DNA from: Lachnospiraceae bacterium
GTDB taxonomy: Bacteria; Bacillota; Clostridia; Lachnospirales; Lachnospiraceae
Assembly: GCA_024690825.1 (NCBI GenBank)
Contig: JAILOK010000098.1
Span: 1 to 64,000 of the forward strand
Reading direction: 5' to 3'
Length of the DNA stretch: 64,000 nucleotides
Part shown: positions 19,201 to 26,043 of the stretch, piece after piece
How the letters are laid out: each line of letters opens with the position of its first letter
Position numbering within the stretch: position 1 is the first letter of the stretch
Program-made: the position numbers and the translations under genes
Notes under the pieces: generated by a model
The model's database searches: none
What the model was told of the DNA's origin: nothing
The model's input: the letters and a program-made list of their open reading frames with translations, nothing else

Positions 19201-19448
19201 TTCCCGAGACCATCGAGGAACTCGACGGATGCTTTGATGCCGAGGACTGGGAAAACTATACGATCAAGATACATGCCCTCAAGGGTTCCGCGAAACTTGT
19301 CGGTGCGGCTGAACTTGGCGATATGGCGGAAAAACTCCAGTTTGCGGGTGATGAGAACAATATCCAGTACATAAAGGATAACCACGCAGCCGCCATGGAA
19401 AATTACAGGAGGCTCGGAGAAGCCCTTGCACCTGTATTTGAAGAATAA
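16212..19448 (+). CDS. Hybrid histidine kinase with receiver, DegV lipid-binding and HPt domains
   Basis: A 1078-residue protein. Six hydrophobic helices (about 20-180), HisKA with H216 in SNMSHEIRTP, ATPase (NLLNNAVKYT, DTGMGI, GTGLGLNI), receiver with D516 in FMDHLMPEMDG. Residues about 613-897 match the DegV (EDD) fold: VPVIVTASSMCDLP at the first strand, IPILPVIIKTEDGVFKDGV, an SVLSGEAEYTEFF helix, the IATTDSMRG loop, VINSETTSSAAGIL and NTTDFLAKKGLISK. DegV proteins bind a fatty acid, as in the FakB subunits. A linker leads to a C-terminal HPt domain with H1021 in IHALKGSAK. A DegV module between receiver and HPt suggests lipid control of phosphotransfer. Domains are clear; lipid sensing is inference. 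Confidence 0.9.
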   Translation: MKLFDFFKKASDAVKDYNRDFNHRIFLILSLVVEGVVIVAITGDLIMGDNPREIAVIASTLILIPIVVLVCLYFEKLNLGIKIIMLCVVFLTIPSLFFFGGGLEGGGVLWIIIAYMYVGLFLHGRWRKGMYLIVTAVALICYVVSYYHPEWVYPHTRKMFFVDSFISLVLVGTLCYIMTWAQGHLFTDENRRAKKEAERAEELTRSQNRFFSNMSHEIRTPINSILGLNELILRNEKTPDEVVKDASGIQGAGKMLLALINDILDFSKIEAGSMDIVPVDYRIGDMLSEIVNMIWLRAHDKGLGFEVSVDPDVPMVLYGDEVRIKQVMINLLNNAVKYTKEGHVELRVESKDIDENTIELLISISDTGMGIKKEDLPYLFDAFKRVDEGKNRHIEGTGLGLNIVKQLVELMNGTVTVNSVYGEGSTFTVMLKQTVSDHNPVGELDIHNQQMMKRSNYESSFLAPEVRILIVDDNEMNLKVEKRLLEDTDMAIDTAKSGREALEMSTTYHYDAIFMDHLMPEMDGIECLELLRNQAGGLNRSTPVIVLTANAGSTNRDLYAKSGFDGYLVKPVSSEAMEEMLVRHIPGEKIILRSALIGNDEEIHISEKYAERVPVIVTASSMCDLPDNVIKKLNIPILPVIIKTEDGVFKDGVHMDAIELIKHVAEGKEAYSVLSGEAEYTEFFAGVLKKAHHVIHIATTDSMRGDNHAAREAAKSFDNVTVINSETTSSAAGILVLIACKLVHQGMAAEDIVLELESVKKKLNCSFVINTTDFLAKKGLISKRMNRIADAVNIHPIFKTRNDKGRIEKLAFGRTKRAYRQYIHGAFTPGFPPDKDVVFITYVDIPADMLAWIVEEVKKCAAFEHVVLQQASAAISLNCGSGTFGIMYFHKTGKSYNIASFIEDNSRIAKDLPEDDAVNETDEQAEQTQQTKERDDSGIEIRSYEPVAAVEPSRSFGMTLERKWYQNIKCIDTKIGIKNCESEETFKAVLDMFVEAVPETIEELDGCFDAEDWENYTIKIHALKGSAKLVGAAELGDMAEKLQFAGDENNIQYIKDNHAAAMENYRRLGEALAPVFEE

Positions 19449-19543
19449 AAGATTATAAAAAGTATTTTGACCGCGGGCACTGCGGCATGATAGTATTTAA
19501 GAAACTGTTTGATTTTTTAAGGGAACATCAAAGGAGGAGATTT

Positions 19544-19762
19544 ATGGATGCGGTTGTTCAGGAGAATCTGAAAAAGATTCTGGGGGGTGAATTAAAGTAC
19601 ACATCTGCAAATCTTGCTTTCAACATGCTGATCTCAAAAATGCAGAAGAGAGTTCAGGCAGATCCGGCAAATGCAGAGGCTTGTATGAAGGAAATGGATG
19701 AATTTCTGGCAAAGTATCCTATCGTTGCAAAGGTGGATCTTGCCAATATTGCTGCGCTTTAA
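19544..19762 (+). CDS. Small protein of unknown function in the kinase operon
   Basis: A 72-residue protein starting at the ATG at 19544, which has AAAGGAGG 7 nt upstream; an upstream in-frame ATG at 19487 has no site. It is mostly helical and soluble, with VVQENLKKILGGELKYTS at the N terminus and ADPANAEACMKEMDEFLAKYP later. There are no cysteine pairs, membrane segments or leader. It lies 95 nt after the DegV kinase and 30 nt before the FIST-like gene, so it may be a partner of either. I do not recognise the family. Confidence 0.7.
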   Translation: MDAVVQENLKKILGGELKYTSANLAFNMLISKMQKRVQADPANAEACMKEMDEFLAKYPIVAKVDLANIAAL

Positions 19763-19792
19763 GGGAGTATAATCACAAGGAGGGTTAAAGAA

Positions 19793-20758
19793 ATGCTCAT
19801 CACACTTGAAGAAACCGTTGCTTTGATCAATGAGGGAAAGATACTGCATATTGCTGCAGATGAATCGCTTTTGGACAAACTCCCGAAGGGAAAATGGATA
19901 GGCGGCACCACACCGTATTTCATCGGTGAAGAGGGCGGAATTTACACAAAAGAAAAGCTGTTTGTAAATGAGATCGGCGTAGCGGAGGATATAAGGGTCG
20001 CAGTCTACGGGAAATACAATATTTTCCAGATCGTTGAGGAATGCTACGACAACGGTCTGACGATGCTGATCATTCCTTACGGTTCACAGGTTGCGGCAAA
20101 GTATGCAAAGGAGGCTCCGGAGGTAGAGGAACTTCTGATGCATCCCGTTATCGGATGGATCTCGGGTCTGTCTCTTGACGGAACGGGTGAAGCCAGAGTA
20201 TATGACGGAACGACCGGCAAGTATTATACCGACAGAGCCGTGGCCATGTATCTCAAGCTTCCCGAGGGCAAGACTGCCATGGTAAATATGATAAATATCT
20301 TTTCGGACGACAAGACGGATCCGATCATCCGTTTCAATGAAAATGACCTGAGCGTGGAAAAATGCAGCGTGAACGGACAGGAGATCAATTTTGCGGAGTA
20401 CATCGAAAAGAAGGGAATCGATACCAAGATGCCGCTTGTGGCCGACTACAACGGCTCCTATATCAATACCTCCATCAAGAGCATAGAAAACGGAAGAGTG
20501 AATTTCTATGCGTCGGTATTCAGGAATATCGATTACAGGTTTGCGACTGATGTAGGCGACTATGCGGCCGAGTTCAGGAAAAGGATCGATGCGGCAGAAG
20601 CCCATGCGCCCGTCTTTTCCTGCAACTGTATCTTAAATTATCTTTACGGTGACTTAAACGGAAAGAAGATACCGCCTTATGCGGGGCCGGTCACTTTCGG
20701 AGAGGTGGCTTACCAGCTGATCAACCAGACGCTGGTGTACTGCGAGATTCTCGGATGA
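19793..20758 (+). CDS. FIST/DUF6976-like protein
   Basis: A 321-residue soluble protein, not securely recognised. The N-terminal pattern ADESLLDKLPKGKWIGGTTPYFIGEEGG and the C-terminal PVTFGEVAYQLINQTLVYCEI resemble DUF6976 and the C-terminal part of FIST sensor proteins, which bind small ligands and are often linked to signalling genes. The context fits: it closes the operon of two hybrid kinases, with AAGGAGG 8 nt before the ATG. Cys residues cluster late (SCNCILNYLYGD), possibly a metal or redox site. A strong terminator follows after 27 nt. Confidence 0.6.
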   Translation: MLITLEETVALINEGKILHIAADESLLDKLPKGKWIGGTTPYFIGEEGGIYTKEKLFVNEIGVAEDIRVAVYGKYNIFQIVEECYDNGLTMLIIPYGSQVAAKYAKEAPEVEELLMHPVIGWISGLSLDGTGEARVYDGTTGKYYTDRAVAMYLKLPEGKTAMVNMINIFSDDKTDPIIRFNENDLSVEKCSVNGQEINFAEYIEKKGIDTKMPLVADYNGSYINTSIKSIENGRVNFYASVFRNIDYRFATDVGDYAAEFRKRIDAAEAHAPVFSCNCILNYLYGDLNGKKIPPYAGPVTFGEVAYQLINQTLVYCEILG

Positions 20759-20785
20759 TTTTCACATGACTTTTTGAATTCTTTG

Positions 20786-20820
20786 ACGGCGGAGCACATA
20801 TGATGTGTTCCGCCGTTTTT
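20786..20820 (+). terminator. Rho-independent terminator of the signalling operon
   Basis: ACGGCGGAGCACAT pairs with ATGTGTTCCGCCGT (one mismatch), followed by a run of T. Confidence 0.9.
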
Positions 20821-20837
20821 CGTTTTTTTTGCTGATA

Positions 20838-21052
20838 GCGGGACATGTATTGTTTTTCTTGCCAATTTTTTCACGGCTATGATACTAAGAAAGTGCATTT
20901 ATTCTGTGGATGGTCACGGGTCGGCCACATTCGCATCCATGCTCAATGTGGCCTAAAAAGTACATCCATGTACTTTTTTCCCTGTATTTAGAGCACTTTC
21001 AAGTATCATATACGCCGTGAAAAAGGGCATCGAAAAACAGTACATGCCCCGC
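20838..21052. repeat. Long imperfect palindrome, element A (family shared with 25721-25874)
   Basis: The 443 nt between 20758 and 21202 hold no gene but contain this 215-bp palindrome. Outer arms: GCGGGACATGTATTG with CAGTACATGCCCCGC. Next arms: TTTTTTCACGGCTATGATAC with GTATCATATACGCCGTGAAA, then AAAGTGC with GCACTTT. Inside are two perfect small hairpins, GGCCACATT/AATGTGGCC (20923-20953) and AAAAGTACAT..ATGTACTTTT (20956-20979). A further copy of the right outer arm (ACAATACATGCCCCGC) follows at 21075-21090. Element B shares the CTATGATACTA-GAAAGTGCAT core but has different, still complementary, outer arms. It could be a MITE or a structured RNA. Confidence 0.8.
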
Positions 21053-21201
21053 CTTCCCGTAGAGAGTCGATAAAACAATACATGCCCCGCTTCCGGCAGA
21101 TCAGCCTCATTTTTACTGAGTGTTTCCCGGGATTTGACATGTCAGTTATTAGATGATATTATGTCAGGGTAGTTAGTTATGGCTAACAAGGAGGTTTTGT
21201 T

Positions 21202-22650
21202 ATGAAAGGCAAAAGGATCATTATCTCGGCTGCGGTGATCGCTTCGCTTACGGGCGTATGTCTGATAATGACGGCAGCGATAGGAGGACCGAAGAAATTC
21301 AGTGTGGGAGAGGCAGCCATCGGGGATATTTCGGAGAATGTGGATGCAACGGGGGACGTACACGGTATGGATAGTATGACCTACTATTCAGAGGTGACGG
21401 CCCCCGTAAATTTTTATAAGCTGCATACCGGCGATACGGTCAGCAAAGGCGAGAAGGCGGTCGGATACGATCTTTACGATCTGACAACTCTTTACGACAA
21501 GGCAGTCCTTTCCGCAAAAGCGGCGGAAAACACCATGAACGGGCAGGTGGAGGCCTCCGATACAAATCAGAAAAAATTCAACAAGGCCAAATCCGATATC
21601 GATACCTACAGACAGAATTACGCGCTTTTCCGTCTTGCCAATGATTATGTAAACCAAGGACAGTATCAGGAGAACTGGGATATCAACTGCATCGCTGACG
21701 GGATCACAAAAAATATCGCCCAGAAGGAGGCAGATCTTGGAAACAAGACCATCGAGCTGCAGAACGCCCAGGCAAAACAGGATCAGGACGCGGTCAACTC
21801 ACTGACGGATGATATCGAAAAACTCAACAAGGATATTGCAAACCTGAATTCAGACCTGGCGGGGCTTCCCCCGACGACCCTTTCCCCTGAGGAATATGCC
21901 CAGACTGTCATAAACGGCAACTGGATGTCGGATATCATGAGAAACTGGACGGAGACATCGACCTTAAAAAACACCTATGAGAATCAGATACTGAACGATT
22001 ATCAGAAGGATCAGTTAAGAAATACCTACGATCTGTCGGAGCTGGGCGTGGAAAATGCAGCGGAGGATCTGGCAAAGGGAAAGGCAGGCGTGAACATCGA
22101 ATATGACGGTATAGTGACGGAAAGCTTCATCAGCGACGGTTCTGTCGTACAAAAGGGTTCTCCTCTTTTTGCGGTGGAGAGCAGCAAAGATATGAAGGTC
22201 GACTGCGGCATATCCAAATACGACATAGGAAAGATCGAAAAGGGGCAGAAAGCCGAGGTGAACATTGCCGGCAATAAGTACACGGGAAGTGTTTTCGAGA
22301 TAAAGAGATTTGCCGAGGCAAAGGATTCCGACAAGGCAAAGGTCACTGTTTCCGTAAAGATCGATGAGCCCGATGACAGGGTATATATCGGTCTTGAAGC
22401 GGATGTGACGATCTTTACGAATGCAAAGGCAGGCGTGCTCACCATACCAACGGAAGCCCATTATGCCGATGACGGCGGCGACTACTGCTACACGATAACT
22501 GACGGAAAGGTCGCAAAGCAGTATATCGCCATCGGGTCCGATTCGGGTGAACGGATAGAGGTGACAGGAGGACTGCAGAACGGGGATATCGTCATAACCG
22601 ACGCCATCACCGATGACAGTATAGGAAAAAGGGCTGAACCGGAGAAATAA
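21202..22650 (+). CDS. Membrane-fusion (HlyD/MacA-like) adaptor of a MacB-type export system
   Basis: A 482-residue protein with one N-terminal membrane helix (about 4-28) and an extracellular part. A lipoyl-like half (VTAPVNFYKLHTGDTVSKGEKA) is followed by a long coiled-coil hairpin (about 100-270, rich in Asp, Asn, Gln and Lys), the second lipoyl half (YDGIVTESFISDGSVVQKGSPLFAVES) and beta-barrel and membrane-proximal domains. This is the layout of MacA/HlyD adaptors. AAGGAGG lies 7 nt before the ATG. The ATPase starts 2 nt after its stop, and the FtsX permease overlaps that, so the three form one exporter. In Firmicutes such sets export peptides or resist antimicrobial peptides. The substrate is unknown. 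Confidence 0.88.
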   Translation: MKGKRIIISAAVIASLTGVCLIMTAAIGGPKKFSVGEAAIGDISENVDATGDVHGMDSMTYYSEVTAPVNFYKLHTGDTVSKGEKAVGYDLYDLTTLYDKAVLSAKAAENTMNGQVEASDTNQKKFNKAKSDIDTYRQNYALFRLANDYVNQGQYQENWDINCIADGITKNIAQKEADLGNKTIELQNAQAKQDQDAVNSLTDDIEKLNKDIANLNSDLAGLPPTTLSPEEYAQTVINGNWMSDIMRNWTETSTLKNTYENQILNDYQKDQLRNTYDLSELGVENAAEDLAKGKAGVNIEYDGIVTESFISDGSVVQKGSPLFAVESSKDMKVDCGISKYDIGKIEKGQKAEVNIAGNKYTGSVFEIKRFAEAKDSDKAKVTVSVKIDEPDDRVYIGLEADVTIFTNAKAGVLTIPTEAHYADDGGDYCYTITDGKVAKQYIAIGSDSGERIEVTGGLQNGDIVITDAITDDSIGKRAEPEK

Positions 22651-22652
22651 AT

Positions 22653-23369
22653 ATGTCTGAAGAAAAAAAGACACTTATAGAATTTCAGGATGTCTGTAAA
22701 AAATATGTGCAGGGCGAGCATGAATTCTATGCCTTAAAGGATGCAAGCCTCACCATAGACGAGGGAGAGATGGTGGTGATCTTAGGGCCTTCGGGTGCGG
22801 GAAAGAGCACGCTTCTCAACCTTCTTGGAGGCATGGACAGCGCCACAAGCGGACACATATGGTTTGACGGAGAGGATCTGACTGCCTTTTCGGATAATAA
22901 ACTCACAAAGTACAGGGCCGAAAATGTGGGTGTCGTCTTTCAGTTCTACAATCTGATCCCGACCCTTACAGCCTATGAAAATGTTGCACTGATGAAGGAT
23001 ATCAAAAATGATACGACGGATCCGAAGGAGGCTCTGGCTTCGGTGGGGCTGGCAGATCACATGCATCAGTTTCCATCCCAGATGTCGGGAGGAGAACAGC
23101 AGAGGACTTCGATAGCGAGGGCACTTGCCAAAAACCCCAGGCTGTTATTATGCGACGAGCCGACCGGAGCTTTGGATACCGACACGGGAAAGGAAGTGTT
23201 AAAACTTCTCCAGGATATGAGCCGGACAAAAAAACGGACGGTGGTCATGGTCACCCACAACAGCTTTTTTGCCGACATCGCGGATACCGTGATCAGGGTA
23301 AAAAACGGCGGGATCAGATCCGTCGTGCACAATGAATCCCCGAAGGATGCTGACGAGGTGAACTGGTGA
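22653..23369 (+). CDS. ABC transporter ATPase (MacB/LolD type)
   Basis: A 238-residue ATPase. Walker A is GPSGAGKST, the Q-loop lies in VFQFYNLIPTL, the signature is MSGGEQQRTSIARALA, Walker B is LLLCDEPTGALD, and the switch His is in VMVTHNS. It is most like the MacB/LolD/FtsE group, which drive type VII ABC exporters without moving substrate through the membrane themselves. The partner permease follows with a one-base overlap (TGATG). Confidence 0.93.
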   Translation: MSEEKKTLIEFQDVCKKYVQGEHEFYALKDASLTIDEGEMVVILGPSGAGKSTLLNLLGGMDSATSGHIWFDGEDLTAFSDNKLTKYRAENVGVVFQFYNLIPTLTAYENVALMKDIKNDTTDPKEALASVGLADHMHQFPSQMSGGEQQRTSIARALAKNPRLLLCDEPTGALDTDTGKEVLKLLQDMSRTKKRTVVMVTHNSFFADIADTVIRVKNGGIRSVVHNESPKDADEVNW

Positions 23370-25669
23370 TGTTACTGCGCAAGATGTGGCGTGATCTGAT
23401 GAAAAACAAGACCCAGTTCATCTCGATCTTTCTGATGTCGTTTCTGGGGATGCTCGTTTTTGTCGGACTGGATGCGGAAAGCTCCGGAGCTGCCGATTCC
23501 GTTGAATCTTATTATAAGGAATACAATCTGTGTGATCTCTGGGTGATGGGAGCCGGTTTTTCCGATGATGACGCGCGGATGGCATCGCGGATAAAGGGCG
23601 TGAAGAATGTCGAAAAGCGGCTGGCGCTGACCGGGACTGCCGAAAAATATGACAATGCCTACATGTATGTCAATTACATGGATTCAAATGATATCAATTC
23701 CCTGATGCTCTATGAGGGAGAACCCTTCGATCCCGAAAAGGACGGCATCTGGCTTGAGGAATGGTTTGCAAGGACAAACAACATAAAAGTCGGCGATCAG
23801 TTTTCGGTAAAGGTTGACAGCACGAGGACAGAGGGGATCGTGCGCGGGATCGTGGATGCTCCCGACTATGTTTATTTCGTTTCCGAGGCCGATGTGATGT
23901 ACCCCAATTACACGAAATGCGGGGCGGCCTTCATGTCAAATGTCATGTATCCCGATCCGAAAAATATAGTTTACAACCAGCTTCTCATCGATGTTTATGA
24001 TGAGTATTCCGACGATGAGTCCGTAAATGTCATCAAGAGAAAGATCGAGAATAAATTTGACAGGGATGACATGGCGGTTACCGACAGGGATCAGAATCTA
24101 AGCTACGCGACCTTTGATGCCGAAGTCAGGCAGCACAAGGCCATGGGCATCATGTTTGCCGTCGTCTTTCTGGCCATAGCGCTTCTCGGCATAGTGACTA
24201 CCATGGCAAGAGTCACGGCCGGACAGCGCACCCAGATCGGCACCATGAAGGCTTTGGGCTTTTCAAAGGCATCGATCACTTTTCATTATGTTTCATACGG
24301 TTTTATTATAAGTGCCCTCGGCTGCATATCGGGATCCGTCGTCGGCTCCATCGTCATGCCGGCCTGGATCCTTGGCATGTTCCGGGGAAGTTACCTGGTG
24401 CCGGATCTGCACGGAACCGTGACGGGACTTGACATCGCTGCGACAGCTCTTGCGATCTTTGTATCGACTCTGGTGTCCTTCCTTTCCTGCCGCAAGGAAC
24501 TCAAAGACCCTCCGGCCATAACATTAAAGCCGCCGGCTCCTAAAAAGGTCAGGCATTCCGGTCTTGAAAAGAGCAGGTTCTGGCTCATGCTCAGTTTTTC
24601 CACCCAGTGGAACATCCGTGATGTGCTGCGAAACAAACTTCGAAGCCTCATGGGGATCCTCGGCGTCATGGGCTGCGCCATGCTGCTCATCTGCGGATTC
24701 GGCTGTTTTGATTCCATAAAGGGACTCATGGACAAGATGTACGGCGAACTCATGACGGCGGGCAATAAGATACTACTTTCATCCGATGCCGACGCGGATT
24801 ATGCCTATGATCTGGCGGTCCGTTACAAGGGGCAGATGATAGAGGAAACGAGCGTTGAATTTGTTTCGGACAAGGTGAAAAAGAGCGGATCGGCCACCAT
24901 CCTGGACCGCGGAAACTTCGTCCATCTGCAGGACAGAAAGTTGAAACCGTTAAAGTTAAATGAAAACGGCATTGCCATGACATCAAAGATGGCGGGACTT
25001 CTGGGACTTAAAGAGGGCGACCGTGTCAGATGGCATCTGGTCGGCGATGATAAATGGCAGTATTCGAGGATAGAACAGATCTACAGGGATCCTTCGATCC
25101 AGGGTATCACAATGAAGAGAAAGGTCTTTGAGGATATGGAGTATACCTTCAAGCCTACATCTGTTCTGACCAATATGAGCGTCGATCCTTCGCTCGTCGA
25201 TGAGGATGAGGTGTCGTCGGTCCTCAATATCGAGGGAATGAAGGCTTCCTTTGCGGAGACCATGGAGATCTTAAACGCAATGGTCTATGTCATGGTGATC
25301 GCCGCCGTTCTTCTGGGAGTGGTCGTGCTTTATAATCTGGGTGTCCTTTCCTTTGTCGAAAAGACGAGGGAGATGGCGACCTTAAAAGTACTTGGATTTA
25401 ATTCTGCAAAGATCAGAAGGATCCTGCAGAAGCAGAATCTCTGGCTTACCGTCATCGGCATCGCCGCGGGGCTATGGGCCGGCTGGGGCATGCTCTATGT
25501 CATCTGCACCACGGTATCCGATACTCTCGATATGTTTCCCATTCTGTATTTCCCGACCTATGTCTGGTCGATCGGCGGCACCTTCCTGGTGTCCATAGGG
25601 GTGAATTTCATGTTCTCCGGAAAAGTGAAGAGCATTGATATGGTCGATGCGCTGAAAGGAGTTGAATAA
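23369..25669 (+). CDS. FtsX/MacB-like ABC transporter permease
   Basis: About 766 residues. The N-terminal helix (about 15-35) is followed by a large extracellular domain, then three helices (about 265-390 with the FtsX core ..GIVTTMARVTAGQRTQIGTMKALGFSK), a further helix at about 430, a second extracellular domain and three more helices at 635-760 with FVEKTREMATLKVLGF. This duplicated FtsX layout is typical of long Gram-positive permeases. An in-frame GTG at 23366 is possible, but the ATG at 23369 gives the usual TGATG coupling with the ATPase. Probably a mechanotransmission exporter with the two preceding genes. Confidence 0.88.
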   Translation: MLLRKMWRDLMKNKTQFISIFLMSFLGMLVFVGLDAESSGAADSVESYYKEYNLCDLWVMGAGFSDDDARMASRIKGVKNVEKRLALTGTAEKYDNAYMYVNYMDSNDINSLMLYEGEPFDPEKDGIWLEEWFARTNNIKVGDQFSVKVDSTRTEGIVRGIVDAPDYVYFVSEADVMYPNYTKCGAAFMSNVMYPDPKNIVYNQLLIDVYDEYSDDESVNVIKRKIENKFDRDDMAVTDRDQNLSYATFDAEVRQHKAMGIMFAVVFLAIALLGIVTTMARVTAGQRTQIGTMKALGFSKASITFHYVSYGFIISALGCISGSVVGSIVMPAWILGMFRGSYLVPDLHGTVTGLDIAATALAIFVSTLVSFLSCRKELKDPPAITLKPPAPKKVRHSGLEKSRFWLMLSFSTQWNIRDVLRNKLRSLMGILGVMGCAMLLICGFGCFDSIKGLMDKMYGELMTAGNKILLSSDADADYAYDLAVRYKGQMIEETSVEFVSDKVKKSGSATILDRGNFVHLQDRKLKPLKLNENGIAMTSKMAGLLGLKEGDRVRWHLVGDDKWQYSRIEQIYRDPSIQGITMKRKVFEDMEYTFKPTSVLTNMSVDPSLVDEDEVSSVLNIEGMKASFAETMEILNAMVYVMVIAAVLLGVVVLYNLGVLSFVEKTREMATLKVLGFNSAKIRRILQKQNLWLTVIGIAAGLWAGWGMLYVICTTVSDTLDMFPILYFPTYVWSIGGTFLVSIGVNFMFSGKVKSIDMVDALKGVE

Positions 25670-25671
25670 GA

Positions 25672-25918
25672 AAGTTGACAGAGGTGACAGAGGGACGGTT
25701 CTGCTGTCAACTTTTTTGAGAGGGCGGACGCTTGCAATTTCTTGCTTGCCGGTTTTTTCTCGCCTATGATACTACGAAAGTGCATCTGTTTTGAGGCGGG
25801 TTACGGGATCGGCACTTTCAAGTATCTTCAAGGCTCGAAAAAGGGCGGCGCAATACATTGCATGCGTCCGCCCTGTTTTTCTGTGTTGTTGACAGCAGAA
25901 CCGTCCCTCTGACAACTT
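25672..25918. repeat. Composite REPIN-like element: inverted GACAG repeats around palindrome B
   Basis: Left unit 25672-25717 (AAGTTGACAG at the outer end, GGGACGGTTCTGCTGTCAAC inside). Right unit 25887-25918 is the inverse (GTTGACAGCAGAACCGTCCC, then TCTGACAACTT). Between them lies palindrome B. The whole fills most of the 374 nt between 25669 and 26044; the rest should hold the promoter of the next gene, of which I see no clear -35/-10 pair. Confidence 0.8.
25721..25874. repeat. Long imperfect palindrome, element B
   Basis: Outer arms AGGGCGGACGCTTGCAAT and ATTGCATGCGTCCGCCCT pair with one mismatch. Inner part TTTTTTCTCGCCTATGATAC, then AAAGTGCAT..GGCACTTTCAAGTATC. The core matches element A at 20838-21052 while the outer arms differ in sequence yet remain complementary. 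Confidence 0.8.
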
Positions 25919-26043
25919 CGGCACAAACTGGTGATCGATCATCCGGGTTGTCCCCGTTTTTCCTTGATTATTTTTCGAATCATAGATATAGTGATGTTGT
26001 TATGCAATCATATTGTTACGCATGATTTTTTTAGGGAGGAATG

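Noticed and set aside
20759-21201. A hidden small gene in the 443-nt gap
   Set aside because: The gap is filled by a terminator and palindrome A; no frame with a ribosome site was found.
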